64,000 nucleotides of DNA, taken from Lineus longissimus (taxonomy: Eukaryota; Nemertea; Pilidiophora; Heteronemertea; Lineidae). The notes under the pieces are model-generated. The model saw only the letters and a list, made by a program, of their open reading frames with translations, was not told the origin of the DNA and made no database searches. This document shows positions 48,657 to 61,300 of the stretch, piece after piece. The translations under genes and the position numbers were made by a program. How positions within the stretch are numbered: position 1 is the first letter of the stretch; each line of letters begins with the position of its first letter. Location: assembly GCF_910592395.1 (NCBI RefSeq), contig NC_088324.1:15092953-15156952 (forward strand). Reading direction: 5' to 3'.

Positions 48657-49600
48657 CTATTCATTGGTGCATTCCCCTGCATAGATTTGATTACTCACAA
48701 CTTCGAGACGATTCCAAGAAAATCAACTCGAACCTTATTCCAAATCCGCCATTGCTTAACCTTGTTTCGTATATGGAACAGGGTAAGAGAGGCGTCCTAC
48801 TTGTGATTGAAAGTTCGTGAGTTCTTTGTCCTGCCAGTGCCACTCTTTGGGTACTTTTTCACTGTTTTAATGAGATAAATGGAGTGTGAATCTGAGAGCA
48901 ATAATCGTGTGAATTTAATTCGAATGGACCACAATTTTCACGGTTGAAATGAATAAAAAATGTAGTTGCCGACACATGCACACATAAACAAATACTACAA
49001 TGTACATTATGATGGGTTTTGTAACAAAACCCATCTATACTTTTTTAAGCACATTATATGCCACCGACTGAAAATGATGCACAGGAACAAATTTCCTTTC
49101 ACGATATTGATTTTGTTTACAAAGGACGAGCCTTACCTATCGATTTAGCAATCAGACAATGAAATCAATATACCCCAACTATCTGTCAACGCAATATTGA
49201 TATCAGATCTAAAATGTTGGCTGGACTGTGTACCCTGCTGATGGTGTTTATATGCCGAGTTTTCGAATTATCTAACTAACGTCTCAATTGGATCTAATGG
49301 TTTCTGAATCGTAGTTTAACTATGCAGTGATGTTAATGCAAATTGTCAATATTGTGTATCAGTATCGTTAAATCCTGTAAGAAGTCTTAATGATGATTCA
49401 GCGACGATCGTCGGTTCCTATACATGTAGACGCAATGCTAATGACGAGTCAACAAGTGAATGAATCTGATCACGTAGAAACATGATGGCCGCCGTTGCTT
49501 TCGTGGCGGCACATGGATGCAAAGTGGATTCTTATTGGTAAAAAATCTGGTTAGCTTCAGGCGGTTCATATATTCCTACCAGTTTCTACCTATACCTCAA

Positions 49601-49717
49601 GTAGGAGGCTTTTTTCGATTTCTTACTAGTTTCTCTGACTTTTTTTCTGATTTATTGTCCGCTTTTTCTTGAAAGGTCGGATTTCTAGAAAAATAGTGAA
49701 AGATAGTCGGGATGTTG
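49601..49717. mobile_element. Truncated MITE in array unit 2
   Basis: Same one-ended element as in unit 1. It ends one base before the ORF A ATG at 49719. Confidence 0.75.
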
Positions 49718-49718
49718 A

Positions 49719-50177
49719 ATGTGTGAACCAAACAAGTCCATTCAATTAGGTATGCTTGTAAAATACAAAGGAAAACATTGTTATTTTAATCTACATGTAT
49801 TTAAAGCAATGACACTGCACTGGTCAAAGCCTAGACAATGGACGAATTATGATCCTATGAGATCAACTCCAGATGAAGTCAATCTTCTTGATCTGCACTT
49901 GATATACTGTATGTATGATCGTTTTTCATCCTGTGTCGAAGTCTTGGACCAGCAGCTCAACATGCGGAAGCGTATGGGCGTGAGCGATCCATACTATGTA
50001 CAGCGTCAACTTGTACTATACGCCTTTCACTCAATGCATCGCCTATTATCATTGCCGGCATTTAAGAGAGATTTTCTCCGCCGAAGTTATGTTGTACCTC
50101 CACTGATGATGATGGAATCTTATCTTCGATCCTCAGTGGCTAGCCCATCGATGGGGTTCTTCTCCGACTGGTTTTAA
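49719..50177 (+). CDS. ORF A, unit 2 copy (only intact one), unrecognised
   Basis: 152 codons from an ATG directly preceded in frame by TGA, so the start is well defined. The product is basic and aromatic-rich: KYKGKHCYFNLHVFKAMTLH, then ALHW-like and DPYYVQRQLVLYAFHSMHRL. It has no signal peptide and no recognised domain. Units 1 and 3 lack 22 nt near the 3' end (flanked by CTCC), which ends the frame at 121 codons. That the frame is open only here may be ancestral or accidental. It could instead be an upstream exon or leader of the downstream secreted-protein gene. Confidence 0.35.
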   Translation: MCEPNKSIQLGMLVKYKGKHCYFNLHVFKAMTLHWSKPRQWTNYDPMRSTPDEVNLLDLHLIYCMYDRFSSCVEVLDQQLNMRKRMGVSDPYYVQRQLVLYAFHSMHRLLSLPAFKRDFLRRSYVVPPLMMMESYLRSSVASPSMGFFSDWF

Positions 50178-50557
50178 AGTTCCCCTCCGAAAATGTGTCA
50201 ATCTCTATGGTGTGGTAACGGATTCAGTTATGGTCCTTAAGAGACACAATACTTTTAATACTTACAGAATGATTTGTAACTTGGTACCTATATATATCCC
50301 TAGACAAATATTCCTTGGGATGGGTAAGCTCAATTCAATGTTCTATCGTTATTTTGGGTAGTAGATAGACAGTAGTACATACATTCAAATGAGGGTACCA
50401 CGTCCGGGAACCACATGGTACAGAGTGTTAGGCCAAAGATGTCAAACCACTGGAACGTTTCCAAAGTGACTATATTAAACTCATTTTGGTCTCTCCACGA
50501 GAAGATATCGCGGCAAACCTCTATTTTGGAACAACCTATCTCACCATATCTAGTGCA

Positions 50558-52189
50558 ATGCTGAAGAAAATGTTTTCGTCAATTCTGGTTTGCACATGTA
50601 GCATCATGTGCTCACACGTAACGTACAGATTACGAGAAAGAGCGCGGTATTACCTTTTTCCGAAATTCGATGTGAAGAATAGAAATAGCTCACTGATTGA
50701 ATGCGCCCTATTTGCAACAGTCCTTCAGAGTGAAAGTTTTAATTACGGATGTGATTCTGCGGCCCCTGGGTGTGTTCCTCAGAGCCTCAGGTGTCAGATC
50801 GGGCCATTTGAGACCATCGGGACAAAAAAGTTCATCACAGCGAAGGGAAACAGAATGTACACATCAAAGTCTTGCACAAAGGTAAGTTCGCATAATAATG
50901 TAAACAAATTCATGCAGATATGAAGGAAAGAAACGGACACAAAATGGTGCAAGATAACTTGTCTGCGAATTTCTCACTTATCGTTAACAGCATTTTATTT
51001 CATCCATGCCTAAATGATCCTTACAAGTGTACGAAGATGAATGGCGAGATTGAGAAAACGTCAGATGATATCTGAGCAGTTAGAGCGAGGGTTGAAACTG
51101 GGGAATATGTTAAAAATATCGGTATGATATTTGCATAAACCTCTCTGTACAAAGCAACATTATTTTCAGCGAGGCGAGGAATTCGATATTTCATTATACA
51201 ATGAACACAAATACATCCAACTATTGAACACAGAGATTCTACCAGAACCCTTGTATTTCACAGGTAGTCTATATTATCATGTTTTGAATAACGCCATCAT
51301 CGGTTGTGATTCAAAAAGGAAGAAAATGGTTATGATACATATGTCAAAAACTGCCAGTAAGTTTACCTACAGGAAGTTGCGGAGTACAGTCAGCAGATAC
51401 TTCCGGGCACTTGGTGAATATATGACCTACTTTATTATTGAAACATTTAACAATCTAAATCCCAAACTTATGGACATGGCCGCGCATTTTGTTGGTGATG
51501 TACTTGTCCCAGGAACTGACCCTTGCCGTGTAACGCGGAGCAGTCACATTGGAGTAACAGTTTTTGGCGATATGGCAGTAACATACTGTCCCCTGTGGGC
51601 ACAGGGGGCAACAGGAAAAATATCAAGATACAATCTTAATCGGAAGAAAAAAGGCCACAAATTATACCTCAAAGATGGTACTTTACTGTTTGCAGAAAAA
51701 GGCTTTGCTTACAGAGTATGGATCCCAAGTGGGATTCTTTTAATAGTACATCTAGAAACGACCGTTGATCCAATTACGCTGAAGGCGAGCATTTCCTTTT
51801 CGCTTAAAACTAAATTGTGTGGCTTGGTTCCTCATCAGCATGTCAGAGCCAAAGGATTGCAATTCAGACTTGTTTCAGCAGTCATTTGGGATAATGTATT
51901 ACAGAAAGTGATCGTAATTGCTCAAACGCAGAAACGGTATCAAGGCACAAAGACAACATTTTTGGGAATTGATATGAAAGATGGGTTATTAGATATTAGA
52001 AGTGGCTTCGAGAATCTCCATGGCTTGGATATCCCCCTTGGCTCAAAATATATTATTTTCTTCGATAAGTTGAGCGGTAATATGCATTATATTCCTTTTC
52101 ACAAAAAAGGACGAAGAGGGAGAGACATGTATTTCCAAAATATTGAAGTGTATCAAAGAATATACAACAAGACGACACCCTATGCATAG
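50558..52189 (+). CDS. Array gene unit 2: predicted secreted protein, unrecognised family
   Basis: Exons 50558-50881 and 51170-52189, with the same splice signals and phase as unit 1, giving 447 residues. The exon 2 product differs from unit 1 by a single residue (VHLETT for VNLETT). Exon 1 differs at four positions (Asn for Tyr after VKNR, Phe for Val, Ser for Pro, and Cys for Tyr in SLRCQIG). Mature-region cysteines are five in exon 1 and four in exon 2. With its cysteine set complete, this copy is the best reference for the family. Intact signal peptide, no internal stops. Confidence 0.72.
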
Positions 52190-52562
52190 CTCGTTTTCAT
52201 ATATTTGTCGTCTTGTATTCATGAAATGAGGGCAGTGCTGACGCTTCCTGGAGCTCCAGAGACATTGGTAATGTTGTACTCTATGCACAAGCGTATTGGC
52301 GACCAGTGTTACAGGTCTTTCAACAATGGTCTCATATGCTCCCACACACATCAATCTTAATCAAAGGAAGGCACATGCCAAAGACAAGCGAGTTGGTCCG
52401 TGGCGGGTGTCGAAGTCACGATGTTTAGATATCGTGTTCGACAACTTAGCCGCGATAAAACGCCGCCTGGCCGACCAATCTATCCTATTTTTAGGCAGGT
52501 TTTGAAACCCTTTCAAACGATGTTGGAGGTACGAAGGCCTGTGGGAATAATCGCAGACATCG

Positions 52563-52970
52563 ATGGCGCCAGAACGAATTTCTTTTGACCTCGTTGACCT
52601 CGGTTCTAAAAACATTTATCAAAACGCCATTCGAACGTTAAAAATCAACTACATACATTATCAAAAATATCCCTCAGCTATATAAATACGACATATTGAG
52701 AAAAATCGGTACAAATATCGAAATATAAGATACTTTCGAATTTCGGCAAATCACCCTGACACCTGCGCGACCTCGTCACACACGGACTGATATTTCAATA
52801 TGGCGACGAGTTGAAAAGCAAAGAAAATCTTGCCCTCCTATGAAAGTCTTGACGGCTCAGCGGTTAGAGGGCTTGACTTTCGATCGAGTGGTCACTGGTT
52901 CGACCCCGATGGTTACAGTTTTCCTCTTTTTTTTTCTTCAATTTTTTTTCATTTTCTTGTTTTTTTCATT
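52563..52970 (+). mobile_element. Repeated segment with tRNA-derived SINE, unit 2 copy a
   Basis: Equivalent of 47168-47580. SINE head from about 52840, B box GGTTCGACCCC near 52897. Confidence 0.7.
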
Positions 52971-53297
52971 CATGCACACTCATCCCAGTTTAGAAGTAGA
53001 AAATGTCCCCCTGGAAAAAAGGTCCAGCCCTTTTTGTCGGATTAGAACACACCAGGATCGTTCGATGAGAAATGCAGTGCTCGAACTCTCTTCTTCCGGC
53101 TCCTTGGGCCGCCCTTGTTTGAATTGTGATTATTATTGATATTATCATAATCATTATTGTCTTAAAGAAAACCCGTGAACCCAAACTTTACAAACTCAAG
53201 TACACACTGATGGTGCCAGGCGTTCGAGCACTCTGGAGGATGGTTCAACACCCGAATCTGCGGCTGGAATCTCCCTTACGAAAAAGATCTCAGATTC

Positions 53298-53469
53298 AAC
53301 ATGGTAAAATTGGAATTTACTATGCTCACCATGGTGAATTCAGCGTTCACCATGGTAAAATCAGAGTTTACCATGCTCACCATGGTGAATGTACCACGCC
53401 CACCATGGTAAAATATTTCACCGTCTCAAATCACCATGGTGAGGTGCTGTCAGTTTACCATGATGAAAT
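53298..53469. repeat. Cluster of CCATGGT palindromes, unit 2
   Basis: Identical in content to 47903-48074, offset by 5,395 bp. Confidence 0.85.
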
Positions 53470-53655
53470 TGAGACACACTTATCCTGAGGCCGGGGATTT
53501 AAGAATGATTCCGTCCCAACCACCCCACATCCCTGAAAGTCGGCCCTCGCTTATCCGTGCATTGCCCTGCATGCACTTGATAACACTCGCAACTTCGACA
53601 CGATTCCAGGAAAATCGACTCGAACCTTATTTGAAATCCGCCATTGCTGACGTCA

Positions 53656-54065
53656 ATGGCGCCAAAAACTATTTCTTTTGACCTCGTTAACCTTGGTTCT
53701 AAAGATATTTATCAGAACACCATTCAAACGTTAAAATCAACTTCAATCATTATCAAAAATATCCCTGAGCTATATAAATACGACATATTGAGAAAAATCG
53801 GTACAAATATCGAAATATAAGATACTTTCGAACTATTTCGGCAAATCACCCTGACACCTGCGCGACCTAGTCACACACGGACTGATATTTCAATATGGCG
53901 ACGAGTTGAAAGGCAAAGAAAATCTTGCCCTCCTATGAAAGTCTTGACGGCTCAGCGGTTAGAGGGCTTGACGGTCGGGTGGTCACTGGTTCGACCCCGA
54001 TGGTTACATTTTTCCTCTTTTTTTTCTTCAATTTTTTTTTCATTTTCTTGTCTATTCATTGGTGC
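53656..54065 (+). mobile_element. Repeated segment with tRNA-derived SINE, unit 2 copy b
   Basis: Equivalent of 48261-48670. SINE head from about 53935 with the shortened anticodon arm. Confidence 0.7.
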
Positions 54066-54995
54066 ATTCCCCTGCATAGATTTGATTACTCACAACTTCG
54101 AGACGATTCCAAGAAAATCAACTCGAACCTTATTCCAAATCCGCCATTGCTTAACCTTGTTTCGTATATGGAACAGGGTAAGAGAGGCGTCCTACTTGTG
54201 ATTGAAAGTTCGTGAGTTCTTTGTCCTGCCAGTGCCACTCTTTGGGTACTTTTTCACTGTTTTAATGAGATAAATGGAGTGTGAATCTGAGAGAAATAAT
54301 CGTGTGAATTTAATTCGAATGGACCAGAATTTTCACGGTTGAAATGAATAAAAAATGTAGTTGCCGACACATGCACACATAAACACATACTCCAATGTAC
54401 ATTATGATGGGTTTTGTAACAAAACCCATTTATACTTTTTTAAGCACATTATATGCCATCGACTGAAAATGATGCACAGGAACAAATTTCCTTTCACGAT
54501 ATTGATTTTGTTTACAAAGGACGAGCCTTACCTATCGATTTAGCAATCAGACAATGAAATCAATATACCCCAACTATTTGTCGACGCAATATTGATATCA
54601 GATCTAAAATGTTGGCTGGACTGTGTACCCTGCTGGTGGTGTTTATATGCCGAGTTTTCGAATTATCTAACTAACATCTCAATTGGATCTAATGGTTTCT
54701 GAATCGTAGTTTAACTATGCAGTGATGTTAATGCAAATTGTCAATATTGTGTATCAGTATCGTTAAATCCTGTAAGAAGTCTTAATGATAATTTAGCGTC
54801 GATCGTCGGTTCCTATACATGTAAACGCAATACTAATGACGAGTCAACAAGTGAATGAATCTGATCACGTAGAAACATGATGGCCGCCGTTGCTTTTGTG
54901 GCGGCACATGGATGCAAAGTGGATCCTTATTGGTAAAAAATCTGGTTAGCTTCAGGCGGTTCATATATTCCTACCAGTTTCTACCTATACCTCAA

Positions 54996-55112
54996 GTAGG
55001 AGGCTTTTTTCGATTTCTCACTAGTTTCTCTAACTTTTTTTCTGATTTATTGTCCGCCTTTTCTTGAAAGGTCGGATTTCTAGAAAAATAGTGAAAAATA
55101 GTCGGGATGTTG
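54996..55112. mobile_element. Truncated MITE in array unit 3
   Basis: Same one-ended element and same position relative to ORF A as in units 1 and 2, so the insertion predates the amplification. Confidence 0.75.
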
Positions 55113-55113
55113 A

Positions 55114-55479
55114 ATGTGTGAACCAAACAAGTCCATTCAATTAGGTATGCTTGTAAAATACAAAGGAAAACATTGTTATTTTAATCTACATGTATTTAAA
55201 GCACTGACACTGCACTGGTCAAAGCTTAGACAATGGACGAATTATGATCCAATGAGATCAACTCCAGATGAAGTCAATCTTCTTGATCTGCACTTGATAT
55301 ACTATATGTATGATCGTTTTTCATCCTGTGTCGAAGTCTTGGACCAGCAGCTCAACATGCGGAAGCGTATGGGCGTGAGCGATCCATACTATGTACAGCG
55401 TCAACTTGTACTATACGCCTTTCACTCAATGCATCGCCTATTATCATTGCCGGCATTTAAGAGAGATTTTCTCCACTGA
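55114..55479 (+). pseudogene. ORF A, unit 3 copy (truncated at 121 codons)
   Basis: Open from the same ATG but ended by CAC TGA after RDFL, because of the 22-nt deletion shared with unit 1. It has a few substitutions relative to unit 2. May still be translated in short form. Confidence 0.45.
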
Positions 55480-55930
55480 TGATGATGGAATCTTATCTTC
55501 GATCCTCAGTGGCTAGCCCATCGATGGGGTTCTTCTGCGACTGGTTTTAAAGTTCCCCTCCGAAAATGTGTCAATCTCTATGGTGTGGTAACGGATTCAG
55601 TTATGGTCCTTTAGAGACACAATACTTTTAATACTTACAGAATGATTTGTAACTGGGTACCTATATATATCCCTAGACAAATATTCCTTGGGATGGGTAA
55701 GCTCAATTCAATGTTCTATCGTTATTTTGGGTAGTAGATAGACAGTAGTACATACATTCAAATGACGGTACCATGCCCGGGAACCACATGGTACAGAGTG
55801 TTAGGCCAAAGATGTCAAACCACTGGAACGTTTCCAAAGTGACTATATTAAACTCATTTTGGTCTTTCCACGAGTAGATATCGCGGTAAACCTCTATTTT
55901 GGAACAACCTATCTCACCATATCTAGTGCA

Positions 55931-57562
55931 ATGCAGAAGAAAATGTTTTCGTCAATTCTGGTGTGCACATGTAGCATCATGTGCTCAAACGTAACGTATA
56001 GATTACGAGAAAGAGCGCGGTATTACCTTTTTCCGAAATTCGATGTGAAGAATAGAAATAGCTCACTGATTGAATGCGCCATATTTGCAACAGTCCTTAA
56101 GAGTAAAAGTTTTAATTACGGATGTGATTCTGCGGCCCCTGAGTGTGTTCCTCAGAGCCTCAGGTGTCAGATCGGGCCATTTGAGACCATCGGGACAAAA
56201 AAGTTCATCACAGCGAAGGGAAACAGAATGTACACATCAAAGTCTTGCACAAAGGTAAGTTCGCATAATAATGTAAACAAATTCATGCAGATATGAAGGA
56301 AAGAAACGGACACAAAATGGTGCAAGATAACTTGTCTGCGAATTTCTCACTTATCGTTAACAGCATTTTATTTCATCCATGCCTACCTGATCCTTACAAG
56401 TGTACCAAGATGAATGGCGAGATTGAGAAAACGTCAGATGATATCTGAGCAGTTAGAGCGAGGGTTGAAACTGGGGAATATGTTAAAAATATCGGCATGA
56501 TATTTGCATAAACCTCTCTGTACAAAGCAACATTATTTTCAGCGAGGCGAGGAATTCGATATTTCATTATACAACGAACACAAATACATCAAACTATTGA
56601 ACACAGAGATTCTACCAGAACCATTGTATTTCACAGGTAGTCTATATTATCATGTTTTGAATAACGCCATCATCGGTTGTGATTCAAAAAGGAAGAAAAT
56701 GGTTGTGATACATATGTCAAAAACTGCCAGTAAGTTTACCCACAGGAAGTTGCGGAGTACAGTCAGCAGATACTTTCGGGCACTTGGTGAATATATGACC
56801 TACTTTATTATTGAAACATTTAACAATCTAAATCCCAAACTTATGGACATGGCCGCGCATTTTGTTGGTGATGTACTTGTCCCAGGAACTGACCCTTGCC
56901 GTGTAACGCGGAGCAGTCACATTGGAGTAACAGTTTTTGGCGATATGGCAGTAACATACTGTCCCCTGTGGGCACAGGGGACAGTAGGAAAAATATCAAG
57001 ATACAATCTTAATCGGAAGAAAAAAGGCCACAAATTATACCTCAAAGATGGTACTTTACTGTTTGCAGAAAAAGGCTTTGCTTACAGAGTATGGATCCCA
57101 AGTGGGATTCTTTTAATAGTAAATCTAGAATCGACCGTAGATCCAATTACGCAGAAGGCGAGCATTTCCTTTTCGCTCAAAACTAAATTCTGTGGCTTGG
57201 TTCCTCATCAGCATGTCAGAGCCAAAGGATTGCAATTCAGATATGTTTCAGCAGTCATTTGGGATAATGTATTACAGAAAGTGATCGTAATTATTGAAAC
57301 GAAAAAACCATATCAAGATACAAAGAGCAATTTTTTGGGAATTGATATGAAAGATGGGCTATTAGATATTAGAAGTGGCTTCGAGAATCTCCATGGCTTG
57401 GATATCCCCATTAGCTCAAAATATATTATTTTCTTCGATAAGTTGAGCGGTAATATGCATTATATTCCTTTTCACAAAAAAGGACGAAGAGGGAGAGACA
57501 TGTATTTCCAAAATATTGAAGTGTATCAAAGAATATACAACAAGACGACACCCTATGCATAG
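55931..57562 (+). CDS. Array gene unit 3: diverged predicted secreted protein
   Basis: Exons 55931-56254 and 56543-57562, same splice sites and phase, 447 residues, no internal stops. Relative to unit 1, exon 2 has about 18 amino-acid changes but only about eight silent ones by eye. Seven of the changes fall within about 14 residues (AQTQKRYQGTKTTF versus IETKKPYQDTKSNF). Exon 1 also differs, with MQKKM at the start and KSKSF, PEC and SNV changes. The signal peptide is retained, and the Cys of SLRCQIG is present as in unit 2. The reading frame is preserved despite divergence, which argues that this copy is or was functional. Confidence 0.7.
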
Positions 57563-57667
57563 CTCGTTTTCATATATTTGTCGTCTTGTATTCATGAAAT
57601 GAGGGCAGTGCTGACGCTTCCTGGAGCTCCAGAGACATTGGTAATGTTGTACTCTATGCACAAGCGT

Positions 57668-58080
57668 CACAATGGCGCCAAAAACTATTTCTTTTGACCT
57701 CGTTGACCTCGGTTCTAAAGACATTTATCAAAACGCCATTCGAACATTAAAATCAACGTCAATCATTATCAAAAATATCCCTGAGCTATATAAATACGAC
57801 ATATTGAGAAAAATCGGTACAAATATCGAAATATAAGATACTTTCGAACTATTTCGGCAAATCACCCTGACACCTGCGCGACCTAGTCACACACGGACTG
57901 ATATTTCAATATGGCGACGAGTTGAAAGCCAAAGAAAATCTTGCCCTCCCATGAAAGTCTTGACGGCTCAGGGGTTAGAGGGCTTGACTCTCTACCGGGT
58001 GGTCACTGGTTCGACCCCGATGGTTACATTTTTCCTCTTTTTTTCTTCAATTTTTTTTATTTTTTATTTTCTTGTCTATT
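57668..58080 (+). mobile_element. Repeated segment with tRNA-derived SINE, unit 3 (single copy)
   Basis: Only one segment remains. The SINE head starts about 57951 with a longer anticodon arm (GACTCTCTACCGGG), B box GGTTCGACCCC, and a T-rich tail. The join near 57666 (CAAGCG|TCACAATGGCGCC) marks the deletion relative to unit 2. Confidence 0.7.
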
Positions 58081-58388
58081 CATTGGTTCATTGCCCTGCA
58101 TAGACTTGATTACTCACAACTTCGATACGATTCCAAGAAAATCAACTCGAACCTTATTCCAAATCCGCCATTGCTTAACCTTGTTTCGTATATGGAACAG
58201 GGTAAGAGAGGCGTCCTACTTGTGATTGAAAGTTCGTGAGTTCTTTGTCCTGCCAGTGCCACTCTTTGGGTACTTTTTCATTGTTTTAATGAGATAAATG
58301 GAGTGTGAATTTGAGAGAAATAATCGTGTGAATTTAATTCGAATGTACCACAATTTTCACGGTTGAAATGAATGAAAAATGTAGTTGC

Positions 58389-61300
58389 TATCACGAGATT
58401 TTTCAGTCGAGTTTTACGAATGCTACGTTTGAAAAATATGTTTCATAATCTATAAAATGATGCTTTTCAGGTTACGAATACGTCGTGAGCAGTCGCTTTT
58501 CGGATATGAATATATACGTCTCGAATCAGCCCTTCGAAACACCCCAGTCAGAGTGACTTCAAGTTCTTCATGATAGTTTTATCCTCCTCGAAACTGGAGA
58601 TATCCGGTAATACTTCTTCCATGGGTACCACTCTCTCAAGCATCCTTACTCTAACGATGACGATCTCCTATCTCCATCTCGACAGCTCAGCGCAAAATCT
58701 CGACACCATCACTTATTTTAGCCTCAAGTTCTATTAGCATTTTCTTATGGTGAAGTTAATTCGCCGTGTAATACGCCATGACGAAAGGAACTGGGATCGA
58801 TGGATTTCATCAGAGGCATTTGGGATAGTAGACGTTTTAATGATAAGCATTATTGACTATGTCCGGTGAGGTTTCTTCCTTAACATGCATATGTTTGTTT
58901 TTGGTAATCATCATAAACTCGGTCAGGTGAGGACACTTCCTATTTAGCTTGGTCAGGGGAAACGGATCGTGGACATCATGGGCGGCGTTCCGGCAATATG
59001 CCATCGTAAATCTAACAACTCGATCGTTTGATGCTAAGAAACACTTACTCAGGTGGTCAATCACTCACCAATCATGCTTTATATGGAATAAACAAACGAC
59101 CGAGGAACACTTTTTTAAAATGTTTGCCAAGGCGAACTTGCCTTGTGATTGGATTTGAACAGAATCAATCTGTCTGCGTCGGAGTCTGCGGCAGTGAGAA
59201 CGTGTGTTGACTCAGTGGTAGCTTCATGGTTTCATCATCATCACTCCAAGGTTTACACACTACAGTGCAATCATTACCAATATTTGCTTTGGTTGTGGGA
59301 AAGGTAAACACGATGGATGATTTGTCTGGAACAATAGCTGTTGAGATAAGCAGTAATGCAAACATCATTATTTCTGTGGGTTGTTACTTTCCAGGCTTTG
59401 CCAGAACAACGACGAGATTACGTTGTTACCGGGTAAGTATAGGCGAAGAAAGCAACCAACGAGACAACCTATCCCAACCAGAAATGATGAATTGTGATCA
59501 AGTGCTGGCATGTGTTGGCATGGCAAATGAACCGATGGGAATGATCACGAAAGGGAAAGCTGACAAAGGCTCCGGGAGATTAGTCACGTTACGATAACAA
59601 AAGGTGGATACAGGTATATACATAAGTGTTTCCTTGACGGCCGAATTGAACAGCCTTTTTAACTCGTCCTCTGCCGTTACAAGAGCAGGTCCAATTCGTC
59701 TTGGGGACGACTTAGAACGGCTGATGCTTTCCGACTCAAAAAGCATCACAACTGAGAAGTGAAGACACAGTAATACATCGCTGATTGCATTGTTGCCGAT
59801 TGTATTTCCTTGGTATGGGTCCAATTTCTCTGAGGACTACACCGGCTTAGGCTGGTTAATGCATTGCTACTCCTCATGCATATCAATCACGATGCATAGA
59901 CACAGCCTTACAATCTCCACTGCATTTTTTTCTGCTTATTGGACGAGCAGGCTTCTTCTTGTTTCTTCTAGGTATGTATGACAAGGGGTAGGTCTAATTT
60001 ACAATGGCTTAGTAAGCTTATGCCATACCACTCCTTAAAAAACACACAATCAGGATGAGATTTAGATACAGCGTTTCCTGCTGTAACCACTGCCGGTTTT
60101 TCAGTATCCTGTATTCACAAGGGACCCTGTTCAATTGCCAGGATACTTAAGATGACTTAATCTTATCCTATTCTACTGTATAACAATAATGGTTGCCAGA
60201 TCACTGACCAACCTTGGAGTAAAACCTTATTATCAAAAATTGTGGTCATGATGTTCAGAGAGGACGAGATTGTTTCCAAAAACATCACAAAAATGATATC
60301 ATTAACGAGTCATCTGTTATGTTATGCCTACATTTCATTTGTTAATGGTAAAGGAACCAAAGGCCATGTATTTCGCATGCCCAGGGGCCCCAGCTCACTC
60401 CTTGGGAATGAATTCAATTAGCAGCGGGAAAGCGCTTACCAAATTGGTCGCCGGAGACATAATGGTTTTACGTGAGTAAGAAATTACTCTGCTTTAACTT
60501 GCGGTAGAATGGAGGCTGGACCAAACATCTTCAATTAGTCCAAGAAACGTGATTATGGCCGAGACAATCAAATTATGTCGCTATTATTGCGGGATCTCAC
60601 GGGATTATCGAGAAATCTCACGAGAGTTGATGGTCACTGGCCACAGCCGAGTCTGACAGTTATCTGACCGAAGTCGATATAGAATGTAAGGTTTATCCTG
60701 TCTTTGACAGAATCCCCTGAAATAATTCCCAACAGGCACTCAATAATGGAATTTACCAAGACAGGCTTTCGTCCAGGAAATGGTTTGGTTAATTAAATGA
60801 ACCTATTGTCGGCCAACGGTTTAGGTCATTTCGGTTATCTCGCTTGTCGATCACACCAGGTATAGCCTCAGTATTTGTGCCTGGGAAATTGATAAATCAA
60901 TCGGCGGATGGAGAACGGAATCCGCAGAAGACCGTCTATTGTTCGGAAATGCTAATAAGCTATAACACAGAGCCTCGCAATAAAGTGGTATTCCCTAAAT
61001 TGACACGTTTATTGTGTCTCTTTCGATATACATATCGTTCTGTACATAGAAGTATGCTACACTAACAGTTATTTGATAATGAAAGTGCTATTCAATTGCT
61101 TCCATTATTTTCCACGAGAGTAAATTCGATCGGATGCAATAAACCTAGAGAAGTGGTTTTTCCAAGTACAAACAGAGCCAATCTGTAAATGTGTCAGTAT
61201 CTTCAAGACAAGACATGATATTAGAAAGTTCAAAATATTCACTGGATTCGAATTTACTGGTTACATTTTCACAACGGCTTCTTCGGGACTGAATCTGTTC

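Larger units (their letters stand above)
43595..58388. repeat. Head-to-tail tandem array, three ~5.4-kb units
   Basis: Units start at 43595, 48969 and 54364 with the identical text CCGACACATGCACACATAAA. The array ends with GTAGTTGC at 58388. Lengths are 5,374, 5,395 and 4,025 bp. The junctions read GTAGTTG|CCGACAC. Each unit contains, in order, a truncated MITE, ORF A, a two-exon secreted-protein gene and SINE-bearing DNA. Units 1 and 2 are almost identical. Unit 3 is more diverged and lacks about 1.37 kb, corresponding to about 52292-53650 in unit 2. Confidence 0.95.

Noticed and set aside
43595-58388. Array as an integrated viral concatemer or Helitron-type element
   Set aside because: No replication initiator, helicase, polymerase or capsid motif is readable. 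The gene has a signal peptide and a host-type intron. The flanks (A before, T after) are too short a signal to argue for rolling-circle insertion, and the 5'-TC and CTRR-hairpin ends are absent.
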